Assembly: GCF_020497125.1 (NCBI RefSeq) | Contig: NC_059082.1 | Span: 30,278,965 to 30,342,964, forward strand | Length of the DNA stretch: 64,000 nt | Direction: 5' to 3' | DNA from: Mauremys mutica | Taxonomy: Eukaryota; Chordata; Testudines; Geoemydidae | The notes under the pieces: generated by a model | What the model saw: the letters and a program-made list of their open reading frames with translations, nothing else | Told to the model about the DNA's origin: nothing | The model's database searches: none | Made by a program: the position numbers and the translations under genes | In this document: piece after piece, positions 51,968-63,805 of the stretch | How positions within the stretch are numbered: position 1 is the first letter of the stretch | Layout of the letters: each line of letters begins with the position of its first letter

Positions 51968-52090
51968 TAGGGTTGCCAATTTTGGTTGGATGTATTCCTG
52001 GAGATTTCATCACATGACATAATCTTTAATAAAAGATAAATCTTTAATTCCTGCAGACTCCAGGGAAATCCTGGAGGCTTGGCAACCCTA
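51968..52090. mobile_element. TAGGGTTGCCAA MITE with 8-bp duplication
   Basis: Ends TAGGGTTGCCAATTT and GGCTTGGCAACCCTA are inverted repeats; inner CCTGGAGATTT and CCAGGAAATC-like halves also pair. CTATTCAC on both sides (51960-51967 and 52091-52098) is a perfect 8-bp duplication. It is 123 bp and non-coding. Confidence 0.9.
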
Positions 52091-52530
52091 CTATTCACAG
52101 AGTGATAATACAAGCTTACTTATATGCTTCATATACAAACGTCCCTAATCTTTTCATGTACCAAGTATCTAATTGGTATGTTCTAAGGTATCTATTAGAA
52201 ATATTTAGCTTTGCCTTCAGATCAGATATTGAACTTTCCCAAAGTTTGTTGGCATCTGAACCAGGGTTCTGGTTTGGGCCCATGGGAGATACAGGCCCCA
52301 GGTACAACATTTGGATCCAAATCTAAACTTCCCTGAAGTTCTGGGGTGGTTGGGGCAGGGCTCAGACCTGGGGTTCTGGTTCGGGTCCATCTTATCTCTG
52401 GGCTGTTTACTACAGAGCAGTGCTGCAATGCTCTGAAATAATCAGCTACGTTTTACAGTGGAAGAAAATAACTAACATAACACTTAGCTAACCTGACTGA
52501 AAAAGCAATTTCCCTCTCTGAGCTCTCTAA

Positions 52531-52924
52531 GGCTATGTCTACGCTAAATCCACATGTAAGGATGTAAGTACAGAGGCAGCGGGTCCAGCTAGCGCAGTTA
52601 TAAACAGCAGTGTAGGTGTGAGACCTGGCTTAGGTGAGAAGAGCAAAGTGCCCTACATGCCTTAACCCCCAGGGTACATACCCTGCATGGCTCTCTACGT
52701 GCCCAAACGGTGCCTCCAACATCTATGCTGTTGTCTTCAGCGCCGTAGCGTTTCATTGCCTCTCCCCTGCGAGAGCCTTTCCTTCCCACTGCCGGAGCCT
52801 TTCACTGCAGTGCGAAGCTACACACCACAGGGACAAGTGTGGATGCAGCCTGCCTTTCACTGTGGCATGTAGCTACACATGCAGTGCCTGTACTTTACAT
52901 GCTGCTATAGGTATAGACATAGCC
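52531..52924. mobile_element. TIR element with TAA duplication (Harbinger-like)
   Basis: Left GGCTATGTCTACGC and inverted right end GGCTATGTCTATACC share the first 11 bases exactly. TAA lies on both sides (52528-52530 and 52925-52927), the 3-bp duplication typical of PIF/Harbinger transposons. Interior 394 bp has no transposase. Confidence 0.75.
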
Positions 52925-53299
52925 TAAATCTTCCATGCATAAACTGCACTTTAAATATAAAGAGGATTTGACCATGAATTACTCAGCTGCTGTATTCTCT
53001 CTCATCACTATGTTCTCTGTGTTCATATCTAAAATTGTTTTATTGACAGTATTTTCCAGCACTGGAGTGTGTTATTACATAATACTGCTAAAAAACTGCT
53101 TGAGGATTATGTGAGCAAAGCTCTATGCAGAACTCAAGACCGTAAATATAAAGCAGGTTGCTGGTGTTTCAAAAGTAATCTGTAAAATAGAAGATCCCAG
53201 TCAGATTCAATTGATATTAAATCAGTGTAAAACTGAGAAAGCTCAGAATGATGCAGAAAGGTGTTTTTCCTAGTTATATGAAAAAAAAATCCAACTTAC

Positions 53300-53329
53300 C
53301 TCCATTCCTAAAAGTTTAAGAGCTTTTGG
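53300..53329 (-). CDS. TRPM1: TRPM1 30-bp exon (PKALKLLGME)
   Basis: A 30-bp exon between an ATGCAG acceptor and GTAAGT donor, phase 0 on both sides, encoding PKALKLLGME (residues 65-74). The same decapeptide occurs at this place in TRPM1 and TRPM3. It can be skipped without a frameshift. Confidence 0.95.
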
Positions 53330-54396
<1,067 letters not shown>

Positions 54397-56351
54397 CTAC
54401 AAAATACAAAGTGTATTTTTAGGATATAAAACAACAGTAAAGCATATACAGAGACTTGCCCTGGCTATATACAATATGACACATTTATACTCATACTTGG
54501 TAGACATTAATATTTTATTCATTATTAATATATCCATCCAGGGAAAATTTTTACTTGGGGCCAAATTCTCCTTTGGGGAGCTGTCTGTATATCCAAGGGT
54601 AGAATTTCAGCAATGGTTGTTGGTAACATATATATCAGTACAGAGTTATTTGCAGCAGTTAAATAATATGTAATAGAACTATAAATGTATCAGGGAAGGG
54701 AAGAAGACAAGAGCTTTATAGTTTTTATTATATTTCTGCTAAAATGGATACAATCACATTATTTTTAATAAATCAATGCAGCTGAAGATTTATACACATT
54801 CTGTTGGTTATGAGCTCCATGGATATTTGATGTAATTTCAGAGGTTTTCATTTTATAGATAACTTGCTTAATTTTAGTGGGGCTATCTCATGGCTGAAAG
54901 ATTAAAGTGATGACCAATCTTACTAGAGGTACGCAGTGCTAAGAAATTAAATTGAAACTGTTTTTAATTCAACAATAAAAATCAAGTGTTTATAATAGCC
55001 GTGAGGCTTGGTTCTGCAGAACCTGACTGATGAAAGTACTCTTCACATGCACGCGTAGTTCCTCTGAAGTCAATGGGACTGCTCGTGGGAGACAGGGCTT
55101 GCAGGATGGACCCCAGTGGCTTTGAGTGCTTTGAATTGAATGAATAACATTACGTTCCATGTTTGAATGGGATTTCAGTCTGCAAACTAATCTGAACAGC
55201 TTTGTCTATTTTAAGGTTTTATTCATGCAAGAATTAATTTTGCTTTTGAGATGGTTTAAAGCTGGCTTTTTGTATAATGGAGTGGGTGGGTTTTTTTCCT
55301 GTACCCCTTAATAAAAATCAAAACAAGCATTTTATTAGTACAACATTTCTGCTAATACACTGCTTGAATATTTATGATCTGTGCAATAATTTAGCGAGAT
55401 ATCATTGTAATACTCATACTCCAAATGTATACATATTACCACTAATAATTGTATACAGTACAAGATTATAAACAATTTTAATAAGTTTGATAAACTATAA
55501 ATGTACTATGCTACTAAGTATATTCAGTTATGGAGAACATTATAGTACTTGCAAACTCTATAGTATACTAGGTGCTCAGATTCCATGGTGATGAGCTTAG
55601 TAAAAGAACCTGAATATAAACAGAACTCCTATATTTAATTTACTCAACCTCAAAATGTGAGTCTCTGTGTTTTAAAATAAAAAGTGACAATTACAAATTA
55701 AAAGGGGATTGCAAATTGTGTGATTCCTCAGAGAAATCAAAGAGAAATTATCTGAATTGGACAGTATAATTTGTCCTTAAGATAAATATAATCGTTCAAT
55801 GGACTTTAGATAAGTCCCCAAATGAAGTCAATGGGAAGATTCCTATTGACTTCAGTAGACTTTGGATCAAGTCTCTGATGAGAAATCCAACTACTAAATT
55901 ACGATTTGTTTTAATTATTCTATTTATTTCAGGATAAGTCAGATTTGTTTACATTCCTTGCTTTTTAAAAAGAGAGCAATTATGTGTAGTATGCTGATAC
56001 AAGAGTTTCCTCCTGCTTGTGAAAGGGGTCAGAATACACTGTAGCTTTTCCTGTATGGATAAGTTTTTTCCCCACCTCATTATAATCTACAATTCCCAGC
56101 CCATCATGTATAGGGAAATTTGGGTTAATCTGCAGTCTAAACTTGGTAAACAAGCAGGTTGTATAACCTATATTGTAATACTGTTAAAGATTGGTTGGAC
56201 AATTACATTAAATCTCCCAGAGCTGTGACTGAACACTGTGTTTCACTGTTCTAACTGTATCCTTTTTTGCACACCACAGCAAGGTTTAGTCTAGAACACC
56301 ACTTAGCAATAAACTATGATGAAAGAGCTACATTCTAGGGAAACAAATCAC
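54397..56351. other. TRPM1 intron, no recognised feature
   Basis: AT-rich intron between the candidate cassette exon and the GNLPPDYH exon. A GAAGTCAATGGGACTGC fragment near 55064 recalls other dispersed repeats, but no boundaries are seen. Confidence 0.4.
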
Positions 56352-56387
56352 CTCCATGTTAACCCAACCAAATCCCCGAACTTGTCG
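56352..56387 (-). CDS. TRPM1: Candidate TRPM1 36-bp cassette exon (ICF-like)
   Basis: On the minus strand a pyrimidine-rich tract and CATTCAG acceptor are followed by exactly 12 codons, RQVRGFGWVNME, and a GTGATT donor. It lies between two exons that both have phase 0 here, so inclusion gives DVKK-RQVRGFGWVNME-GNLPP with no frameshift. TRPM3 has an optional 12-residue exon at this same place, which I recall as REYPGFGWIYFK; it was named ICF because variants lacking it fail as channels. Five of 12 residues agree, including GFGW. The donor is weak at +5. Not counted in the 1,115-residue product; use in transcripts is inferred. Confidence 0.72.
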
Positions 56388-57167
56388 CTGAATGAGAGTG
56401 AGCCATGGAAATGCGATGACCAGGAGGAGAAAGATGGACAGACAGATAGGAAAAATACACAGAAGAGAGTTAGTACCATTGGAAAATGTGAATAATGAAA
56501 AATTAGATAAGAATTAAACCCTGAGGTGGATCATTATGGATAATACATTGACCCAATCCTGCAAAACTTTCATGAGGAACTCTCACTGAAATCAGTTGAG
56601 GTTTTCCTTGCAATAGGAATGCAGGATATACTCTGTGTAGCAAAACAACAGATGCAAAACCCACCAAATATAGTGAATTTAACACTAAGCCTTACAATAC
56701 ATTTATATGCCGTGGATGGTAATGAATAACAGATTTATGACTTCTGACTCTGAAGAGTAGAAGTGACTTTCCCCCAGTGGAAGTGGTAGAAGTAACATTG
56801 CTTGGGAGTCTGAAAAACACAGTAGTAAATACACAGAAAGGAACAATCCTGCATTGGCAGGTAGATGGACTGGATAATGGAGTAGATATTTTCTCTAACT
56901 TCTGATTCTGCAATTTTGCCAGGAAATATTTTTCCACTGTAATGTTGTATGTAAGCTTCTTTTGATATGTAAAGAAATTAAGTATATTTAAATCTGGTCT
57001 GAGTATCTTACACTACTAGTGATTTAACTTCCCTTTCTTTAAAAACTATAATTTCATTTCAAAGTTTTATTTTCCATCTACATTATGTTCACTTCCCCCA
57101 TTGATTTGTACAATTAAAATAATCATGAAAATAAATCCCAATATCTGGAAATAATATAAAAACTTAC

Positions 57168-57218
57168 CTTTTTCACATCCCTGACTAGCAAATGCAGTGT
57201 ATTTGGTGGACCCAATCT
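57168..57218 (-). CDS. TRPM1: TRPM1 exon: first coding exon in the window
   Basis: A 51-bp exon with a CTTTCAG acceptor and GTAAGT donor, both phase 0, encoding RLGPPNTLHLLVRDVKK (residues 1-17 of the window product). This string precedes GNLPPDYH in TRPM1. The exon before it, ending near LEELYNT in the family, was not found up to 64000, so the preceding intron exceeds 6.7 kb and contains the CR1 insertion. Confidence 0.94.
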
Positions 57219-57699
57219 CTGAAAGAGAGACCATTCATATTTTGTTAAGCCTTTAATTCTTCCCTTTGATTAAAAAAAAAGTGTAGTTTCTGCAAAGCAT
57301 TAGAAATTTGGATGTGAATTCCCAGAACGATCATTTGTTCATTACCCAAACAGCACATGATTATATCCTGTTCTCTTCATGGATAAAAAGATGGGAGGCC
57401 TAACTGGCCAAAAGTAACAAGTCACTAATAGAGTTTACAGCCACCTTTGTGCTGCTATGAACCTAGGAACCCTGTGCAATGGTCCAGTCCTCAGATATAC
57501 ATCACAGGAGCCTTCAGGTTGCCTTAACTCGCACTGGCTGCCAACAGTTACAATGGGCTGTAATCCCCACCTGGGAATCGCAAGGTGCTGGGGTGCCTTG
57601 GCAGTGACCCTTTACCTTTGGCCACACCTCCCACACTAACAGCAGGGAGAGGTGATGGAGGAATAGTTTATGGCAGCTCTGTGCCTCTGCAGGATCTAC

Positions 57700-58627
57700 T
57701 CTTGGGGGAATTCTGCGCCAAAAATTAAATATTCTGCGCCCAATATTTTAAAAATCTGCATATTTTATTTGTGAAAATAACACAATATAATCATGTTAGT
57801 TTCAATTATTTTGTAATTTATTTCAAAGACCTGTCAGCAACTATGTCTATAACAATATAGACAACAAAAATATTCAAGAAATGTTTTTTGACAAGTAGAT
57901 TCCTTACCAGGTATATTAATACAGAACTCTGAGCAATAATTCATTTGAACTACAATGTGGAAATGTATTTCCTGCACCCCTAAGAAGCAGTGAAAAGGCT
58001 TGGGGAAGCCAGGGATAGTGGAGGAGCTGAGGGAGAGGGAAAAACGGCTGGGAAGGCTGGGTGTGAACCTGGAGGGTTGTTGGGTGTGGGTAGGAGAACA
58101 ATGTAAAAGGTTTTTGGGAGAGGGCAGAGTTTGTTAGGAAGCCACCACCATGCAGACCCTGGATGACCCATAGTCTCTCTCATTTAGTCAGGCACATCTG
58201 CCCCGTCCCCATGTGTCCCTGCACCCCCACTTAGCCACCTCCTGTCCCCATGTGTCTCTGCACCCCCACTCCCATTCAGCCCCTGCCCCAGTCTGTCACC
58301 CCCACTAGCCCTTCTGAATCCCAGTCTGTGACCCCCCAGCAGCCCCAGGTGCCCCATGCTGTCTGTGCCCCCATATCCCATGCCTCCTGATCTGCCCCCA
58401 TGGGCAGGGTGCTGTGAGCAAGGCAACTTCTTTCTCTTTCCTATCTGGAGCTGGGGCTGCTCCTGCCCAGGAGCCGCTGCTCTGTATTCTGGTGCCACAG
58501 CAGCCCCTTGTGGATGAAAGAAGTAACTGCAGCACCTTTCCAGAAGAATGTATTTTTGTGGAAAAAAATTCTGCGCAGCACATGAATTCTGCACATGCAC
58601 AGTGGTGCAGAATTCCCCCAGGAGTAA
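57700..58627. mobile_element. DNA transposon with 8-bp duplication, GGGGGAATTCTGC ends
   Basis: Inverted ends TCTTGGGGGAATTCTGCGCC (left) and GGTGCAGAATTCCCCCAGGA (right). GGATCTAC occurs on both sides (57692-57699 and 58628-58635). The 928-bp interior repeats ATTCTGCGC motifs near the ends (57725, 58568) and has C-rich stretches around 58190-58300. No transposase is recognised. The exact edge bases differ by a few positions between the two ends. Confidence 0.78.
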
Positions 58628-58696
58628 GGATCTACTGGGGTGTTCTGTCTGTGGGTTTGCGCAAAGGGGATTCTAGTCCCAAGCAGCCTATGTGTT

Positions 58697-58918
58697 ATAA
58701 AAGAGGCAGCATGACCTAGTGGATAGTGCACTGGACTGGGATTCAGAAGAACTGGGTTTTATTCCTGGTTCTGCCACTGGCCTGCTGGGTGACTTTGGGC
58801 AAGTCACTTTGCCTTAGTTTCCCCATCTATAAGTGGGAATAATGATACTCAGCTCCAGGTGTAAAGTGCTTTGGGATTTATGGATGAGAGTTTCTATACA
58901 GCATTTTATTATTACAAC
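58697..58918 (+). mobile_element. CORE-SINE (MIR-like), sense copy
   Basis: The tRNA-derived head TAGTGGATAGTGCACTGG (A box) and GGGTTTTATTCCTGG (decayed B box) are followed by the core CTGCCACTGGCCTGCTGGGTGACTTTGGGCAAGTCAC, the CTTAGTTTCCCCATC segment and an A/T-rich tail. It is a well-preserved amniote MIR-type SINE. Confidence 0.85.
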
Positions 58919-59211
58919 AACAATAAAAGATAAAGAAATGAAAACTAACTGAGAGTCAACAAGATTGTGTACACATCAGTGAGCGAGTTAAGAATATGTA
59001 GGTAAAAAGCCACAGCTATTGGCTGATATTATGGTCTTAATGGCAATACTAGTCATTAAAGAGTTCTTAATAAGCATTTTAAAACTACTTCACTATAGTT
59101 ACATGAGAAACCATAAGATTGTCTAAAAGCTGCTCTAGGCTTAGTCAAGATACTCTGTGTATCTTAAAGTATTATGAAGCCATGAGTTATGACAGTTTGT
59201 GTTTGCGTCTG

Positions 59212-59596
59212 TTTTGTGTTTGCGTCTGTCTTTGGGGTGCTTGTGTCTCTCTCTGTCAGGGCAGACTGCTGAGCCCTGATTAGGGGGCGGAGCTAGGCGG
59301 AGGAGGGGGCCTATAAAAGCGGCTGCCCAGCCAGGCAGCGGCACAGCTGATCGCAGCGGCCCAGGAGCCGGCCAACAGGGCGGCTAACAGGGGAGTTTGA
59401 GTGGGAGTTCCCATTGGAGGAGCCAGGTATTTGTGTTTGCGTCTGTCTTTGTGGTGCTTGTGTGTCTCTGTCGGGGCAGACTGCTGAGCCCTGATTAGGG
59501 GGCGGAGCTAGGCGGAGAAGGGGGCCTATAAAAGCGGCCGCCCAGCAGCCGGCCAACAGGGCTGCTAACAGGGGAGCTTGAGTGGGAGTTTACAGG
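59212..59596 (+). promoter_or_regulatory. Two tandem CR1 promoter units
   Basis: A unit beginning TTTGTGTTTGCGTCTGTC and running through GAGCCCTGATTAGGGGGCGG to CCTATAAAAGCGGC occurs twice, about 217 bp apart. TATAAAA boxes lie at 59312-59318 and 59527-59533. The second unit lacks about 30 bases (the CGGCACAGCTGATCGCAGCG part). GC boxes (GGGGCGG) precede each TATA. Confidence 0.85.
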
Positions 59597-59675
59597 GGGA
59601 GGTGGAAGGGGGCGGCGCCGTGTCCCCCGTGTTCCCCAGGTAAGAACGCCGAGCAAGGCTGAGACAGCAGCAGCC

Positions 59676-60809
59676 ATGAGCCAAGCTGTGGAGGATACAC
59701 CGAGGATGAGAGCATGCAGCAGCTGCGGTATGTACATGGTCCTAGCGGGGGACCCAGAACAGTACTATGTATGCATGAAGTGCCGCCTAATAGAGCTGCT
59801 GGAGGAAAAGATCCAAGGCCTAGAGCTGCAGGTAGAAACCCTGGTAGAGCATAGAAGGGGGTTCGAGCAGCTGATGGAGCAATGGCAAGCAGTGACCGAA
59901 GGGGAATGCCCAGGGGTACAGGGGGAAGCAGGGGCTAAGGCCAGTGAGGGGGGACTGCTGGATGAGGAAGATGGGCGGTGGAAGCATGTGACCGTGAGAA
60001 GCAGGCCAAGAAAAAGGAGAGCCAGTGAGGGAGAAATAGAGCTAAGGAACAGGTTCGAAGGTCTGGAGAATGAGGAAGGGGTAAAGCAGGTGGTAGGTGA
60101 AGGTGGGAGGCCAAGGAAAAAGAGAAGAGCGGCTAGTCCGATAGAAAGAGGGGAGGAGTCCATGGAGGCAGCACCAAGTGTGGGCCAAGGGAGGATACAG
60201 GATGGCTTAATGGGAACCACAAGGAATGATAGGAATGAAAGGAGCTTGCAACCAGGGGGGACGGAGGATAGGTTAGAGGACCGCACTGTCCCCAGGCAAA
60301 GGCAGGTCTACGTGATTGGGGATTCCATACTGAGAAGGTTGGACAGGCCTGTGACCAGGGCCGATCCAGAGAACAGAAGGGTGTGCTGTCTACTGGGCGC
60401 TAAAATACGGGATGTGGACCTGAGGTTGAAAAGGATCCTAAGAGGAGCAGGTAAGAACCCTTTGATCATCCTTCATGTAGGAACGAATGACACGGCTAGA
60501 TTCTCGCTAGAGAGGATCAAGGGAGACTATGCCAGGTTGGGTAAGACTCTCAAGGAAATTGAGGCTCAGGTGATCTTCAGTGGGATCCTACCTGTCCCTA
60601 GGGAAGGGCGCCAAAGGGGTGACAGGATCGTGACGATTAATAGTTGGCTGAGGGAGTGGTGTTACAAGGAGGGCTTTGGGATGTATGGGCACTGGGAGGC
60701 TTTTGGGGACAGACAACTGTTCTCACGGGATGGGCTCCACCTAAGTAGGGAAGGAAGTAGACTTCTAGGAGGGAGGCTGGCTCATCTGATTAAAAGAGCT
60801 TTAAACTAG
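59676..60809 (+). CDS. CR1 ORF1 protein, intact
   Basis: 377 residues, uninterrupted. Residues 14-36 carry C-x2-C ... C-x2-C (CSSC and CMKC), a zinc-binding motif. A coiled coil follows (about 38-75, LIELLEEKIQGLELQVETL), then a basic linker with KRR and KKRR clusters. The C-terminal half is an SGNH/GDSL esterase-like domain: VIGDSILRR near 213, HVGTNDTARF near 268 and DGLHLSREGS near 350 hold the catalytic Ser, Asn and Asp-x-x-His. Such ORF1s bind RNA and are known from CR1 and related LINEs. The ATG at 59676 lies just after the 5' repeats. Confidence 0.92.
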   Translation: MSQAVEDTPRMRACSSCGMYMVLAGDPEQYYVCMKCRLIELLEEKIQGLELQVETLVEHRRGFEQLMEQWQAVTEGECPGVQGEAGAKASEGGLLDEEDGRWKHVTVRSRPRKRRASEGEIELRNRFEGLENEEGVKQVVGEGGRPRKKRRAASPIERGEESMEAAPSVGQGRIQDGLMGTTRNDRNERSLQPGGTEDRLEDRTVPRQRQVYVIGDSILRRLDRPVTRADPENRRVCCLLGAKIRDVDLRLKRILRGAGKNPLIILHVGTNDTARFSLERIKGDYARLGKTLKEIEAQVIFSGILPVPREGRQRGDRIVTINSWLREWCYKEGFGMYGHWEAFGDRQLFSRDGLHLSREGSRLLGGRLAHLIKRALN

Positions 60810-60978
60810 ACACTGGGGGGAGACGGTTGGGAGAGGTCCAGGTGCTCTCCACGCCAAATTTATACATTGGGAGTGAGAACAACAGGATAACAACAGATAT
60901 AGCCAGAGGGGGACGGTTAGGTGTAAGGAAGAGGGGCGGGGGACGGATACTAGATCGACAGGTCATACTGGTAGTACT

Positions 60979-63805
60979 GTGTCCCTACCTAGTTGGGTGA
61001 AAAGGGTGAGAGGAGCCAAACAGCAAAAATTAGGATGTTTGTTCACCAATGCGAGAAGCTTAGGTAACAAAATGGAGGAACTGGAGCTCCTGGTCCAGGA
61101 ATTGAAACCGGATATCGTAGGAATAACCGAAACATGGTGGAACGGTAGCCATGACTGGAGTACAGGTATGGAAGGGTATGTGCTGTCTAGGAAAGACCGA
61201 TGCAAAGGTAAAGGTGGGGGGAGTAGCATTGTATATCAATAATGAGGTGAAATGTAACGAAATAACTAGCAATGCAATGGATAATACGGAGTCTGTTTGG
61301 GCAATGGTCACATTGGGGAAGAAAACTACTAGAGCCTCCCCTGGGATAGTGATTGGGGTGTGCTATAGACCGCCGGGATCTAGCCTGGATATGGATAGAG
61401 AGCTCTTTAATGTTTTTAAGGAAGTAAATACTAATAGGAACTGTTTGATCATGGGGGATTTTAACTTCCCGGATATAGATTGGGAAACAAATGCTAGTAA
61501 TAATAATAGGGCTCAGCTTTTCCTAGACGTGATAGCTGATGAATTCCTTCATCAAGTAGTTGCTGAACCGACGAGGGGGGATGCCATTTTAGATCTGATT
61601 TTGGTGAGTAACGAGGACCTTGTTGAGGAAATAGTTGTAGGGGACAACCTTGGCTCGAGTGATCATGAGCTAATTCGTTTCAAAATAAATGGGAGGATAA
61701 TCAAAATTGCATCTGAGACTAAGGTATACAATTTCAAAAGGGCTAACTTTACTAAATTAAGGCGACTAGTTAGGGAAGTGGATTGGACTAACATATTTAG
61801 GGATCTAAAGGCAGATGATGCCTGGGGTTACTTCAGGTTGAAGTTGCAGGAGTTGTCAGAGGCATGTATCCCGAGAAAGGGAAAACAGCTCGTAGGTAGC
61901 AGTTTTAGACCGAGCTGGATGAGCAAGTGTCTTAGAGGGGTGATTAAGAAAAAACAGAAAGCGTACAAGGAGTGGAAAATGGGAGGGATCAGCAAAGAAA
62001 CCTACCTTATTGAGGTCAGAGGGTGTAGGGAAGCAGTGAGAAAGGCAAAGAGCCGGATGGAGATGGACCTAGCGAAGGGGATTAAAACCAATAGCAAAAG
62101 GGTTTTTAGCCATATAAATAGGAAGAAAACCAAGAAGGAAGAAGTGGGACTGCTTAAAACTTTAAACAGAGTGGAGATTAGGGATTATCTTGGAATGGCA
62201 CAATATCTGAACGAATATTTTGCCTCGGTCTTTAATGAGGCTAATGAAGGGCTAAGGAATAGTGATAGAGGGACTGATGGGAATGAAGATATGGGGGTAG
62301 ACATTACGGTATCTGAGGTAGAAGCCAAACTTGAACAGCTAAACGGAAGTAAATCGGGGGGCCCGGATAATCTTCATCCTAGAATATTAAGGGAATTGGC
62401 GGGTGAAATTGCAAGCCCGTTAGCGATGATTTTTAATAAATCTCTAAACTCGGGGGTTGTACCGTTTGACTGGAGATTAGCTAATATAGTTCCTATATTC
62501 AAGAAGGGGAAAAAAAGTGACCCGGGTAACTACAGGCCTGTTAGTTTAACATCTGTAGTATGCAAAGTCATGGAAAAAATTTTAAAGGAGAGAGTGGTTA
62601 CGGAGCTTGAGGCCGATGGCAACTGGGACAAATTACAGCATGGATTTACGAAAGGTAGATCGTGCCAAACCAACCTGATCTCCTTCTTTGAGAAAGTAAC
62701 AGATTTTTTAGATAAGGGAAATGCGGTGGATCTAATGTATCTTGATTTCAGTAAGGCGTTTGATATGGTACCGCACGAGGAATTACTGGTTAAATTGGAA
62801 AAGATGGGGATCTAAATGAAAATCCAGAGGTGGATAAGGAGCTGGTTAAAGGGGAGACTGCAGAGGGTCGTATTGAAGGGGGAACTGTCGGGTTGGAGGG
62901 GGGTTACCAGTGGAGTTCCTCAAGGTTCGGTTTTGGGTCCAATTTTATTCAATCTATTTATCGCTGACCTGGGAACCAAGAGTAGGAGTGGGCTGATAAA
63001 GTTTGTGGATGACACCAAGCTGGGAGGTATTGCAAATTCGGAAAAGGATCGGGATATCCTCCAGGGAGATTTGGATGACCTTGTAAACTGGAGTATTAGT
63101 AACAGGATGAAATTCAATAGTGAGAAGTGTAAGGTTATGCATTTAGGGATGACTAACAAGAACTTTAGTTATAAGCTGGGGACGCACCAGTTGGAAGTAA
63201 CGGAGGAGGAGAAGGACCTAGGAGTCCTGGTTGATCGTAGGATGACTATGAGTAGGCAATGTGATGTGGCCGTTAAAAAAGCTAATGCGGTCTTGGGATG
63301 CATTAGGCGAGGTATTTCTAGTAGGGATAAGGAGGTGCTAGTCCTGTTATATAAGGCGTTGGTAAGACCTCATTTGGAGTATTGTGTGCAGTTTTGGTCT
63401 CCCATGTTTAAGAAGGATGAATTCAAACTGGAACGGGTACAAAGAAGGGCCACTAGAATGATCCGAGGAATGGAAAGCCTGTCGTATGAAAGGAGACTTG
63501 AGGAGCTCGGTTTGTTTTCCTTAACCAAAAGAAGGATAAGAGGAGATATGATTGCACTCTTTAAATATATCAGAGGGATAAATACCAGGGAAGGAGAGGA
63601 ATTATTTCAGCTCAGTGCTAATGTGGACACGAGGACAAACGGATATAAATTGTCAGTCAGGAAATTTAGGCTTGAAATTAGACGAAGGTTTCTAACCATC
63701 AGAGAAGTGCAATTCTGGAACAGCCTACCGAAGGAAACAGTGGGGGCGAAGGACCTCCATGACTTTAAGATTAAGCTAGATACGTTTATGGAGGAGATGG
63801 TATGA
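60979..63805 (+). pseudogene. CR1 ORF2 (endonuclease-reverse transcriptase), two breaks
   Basis: The start (60979, frame 1) encodes the apurinic-type endonuclease N-terminus with TNARSLGNK and GITETWW. A one-base shift between about 61198 and 61222, near a G-run, moves the frame to 2, where GDFNFPDIDWE and GSSDHELIRF complete the endonuclease. The reverse transcriptase follows: YRPVSLTSVVCKVMEKIL, LMYLDFSKAFD, SGVPQGSVLGP and the catalytic FVDDTKLGG. A TAA stop at 62813-62815 splits it after KLEKMGI; the same frame resumes at once. The C-terminal block (LVRPHLEYCVQFWSP) and final stop at 63803 are intact. These breaks make it non-autonomous unless they are assembly errors. Confidence 0.92.

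Noticed and set aside
59765..60286. Minus-strand frame of 173 residues, Ser/Leu rich
   Set aside because: It is a shadow of CR1 ORF1 on the opposite strand.
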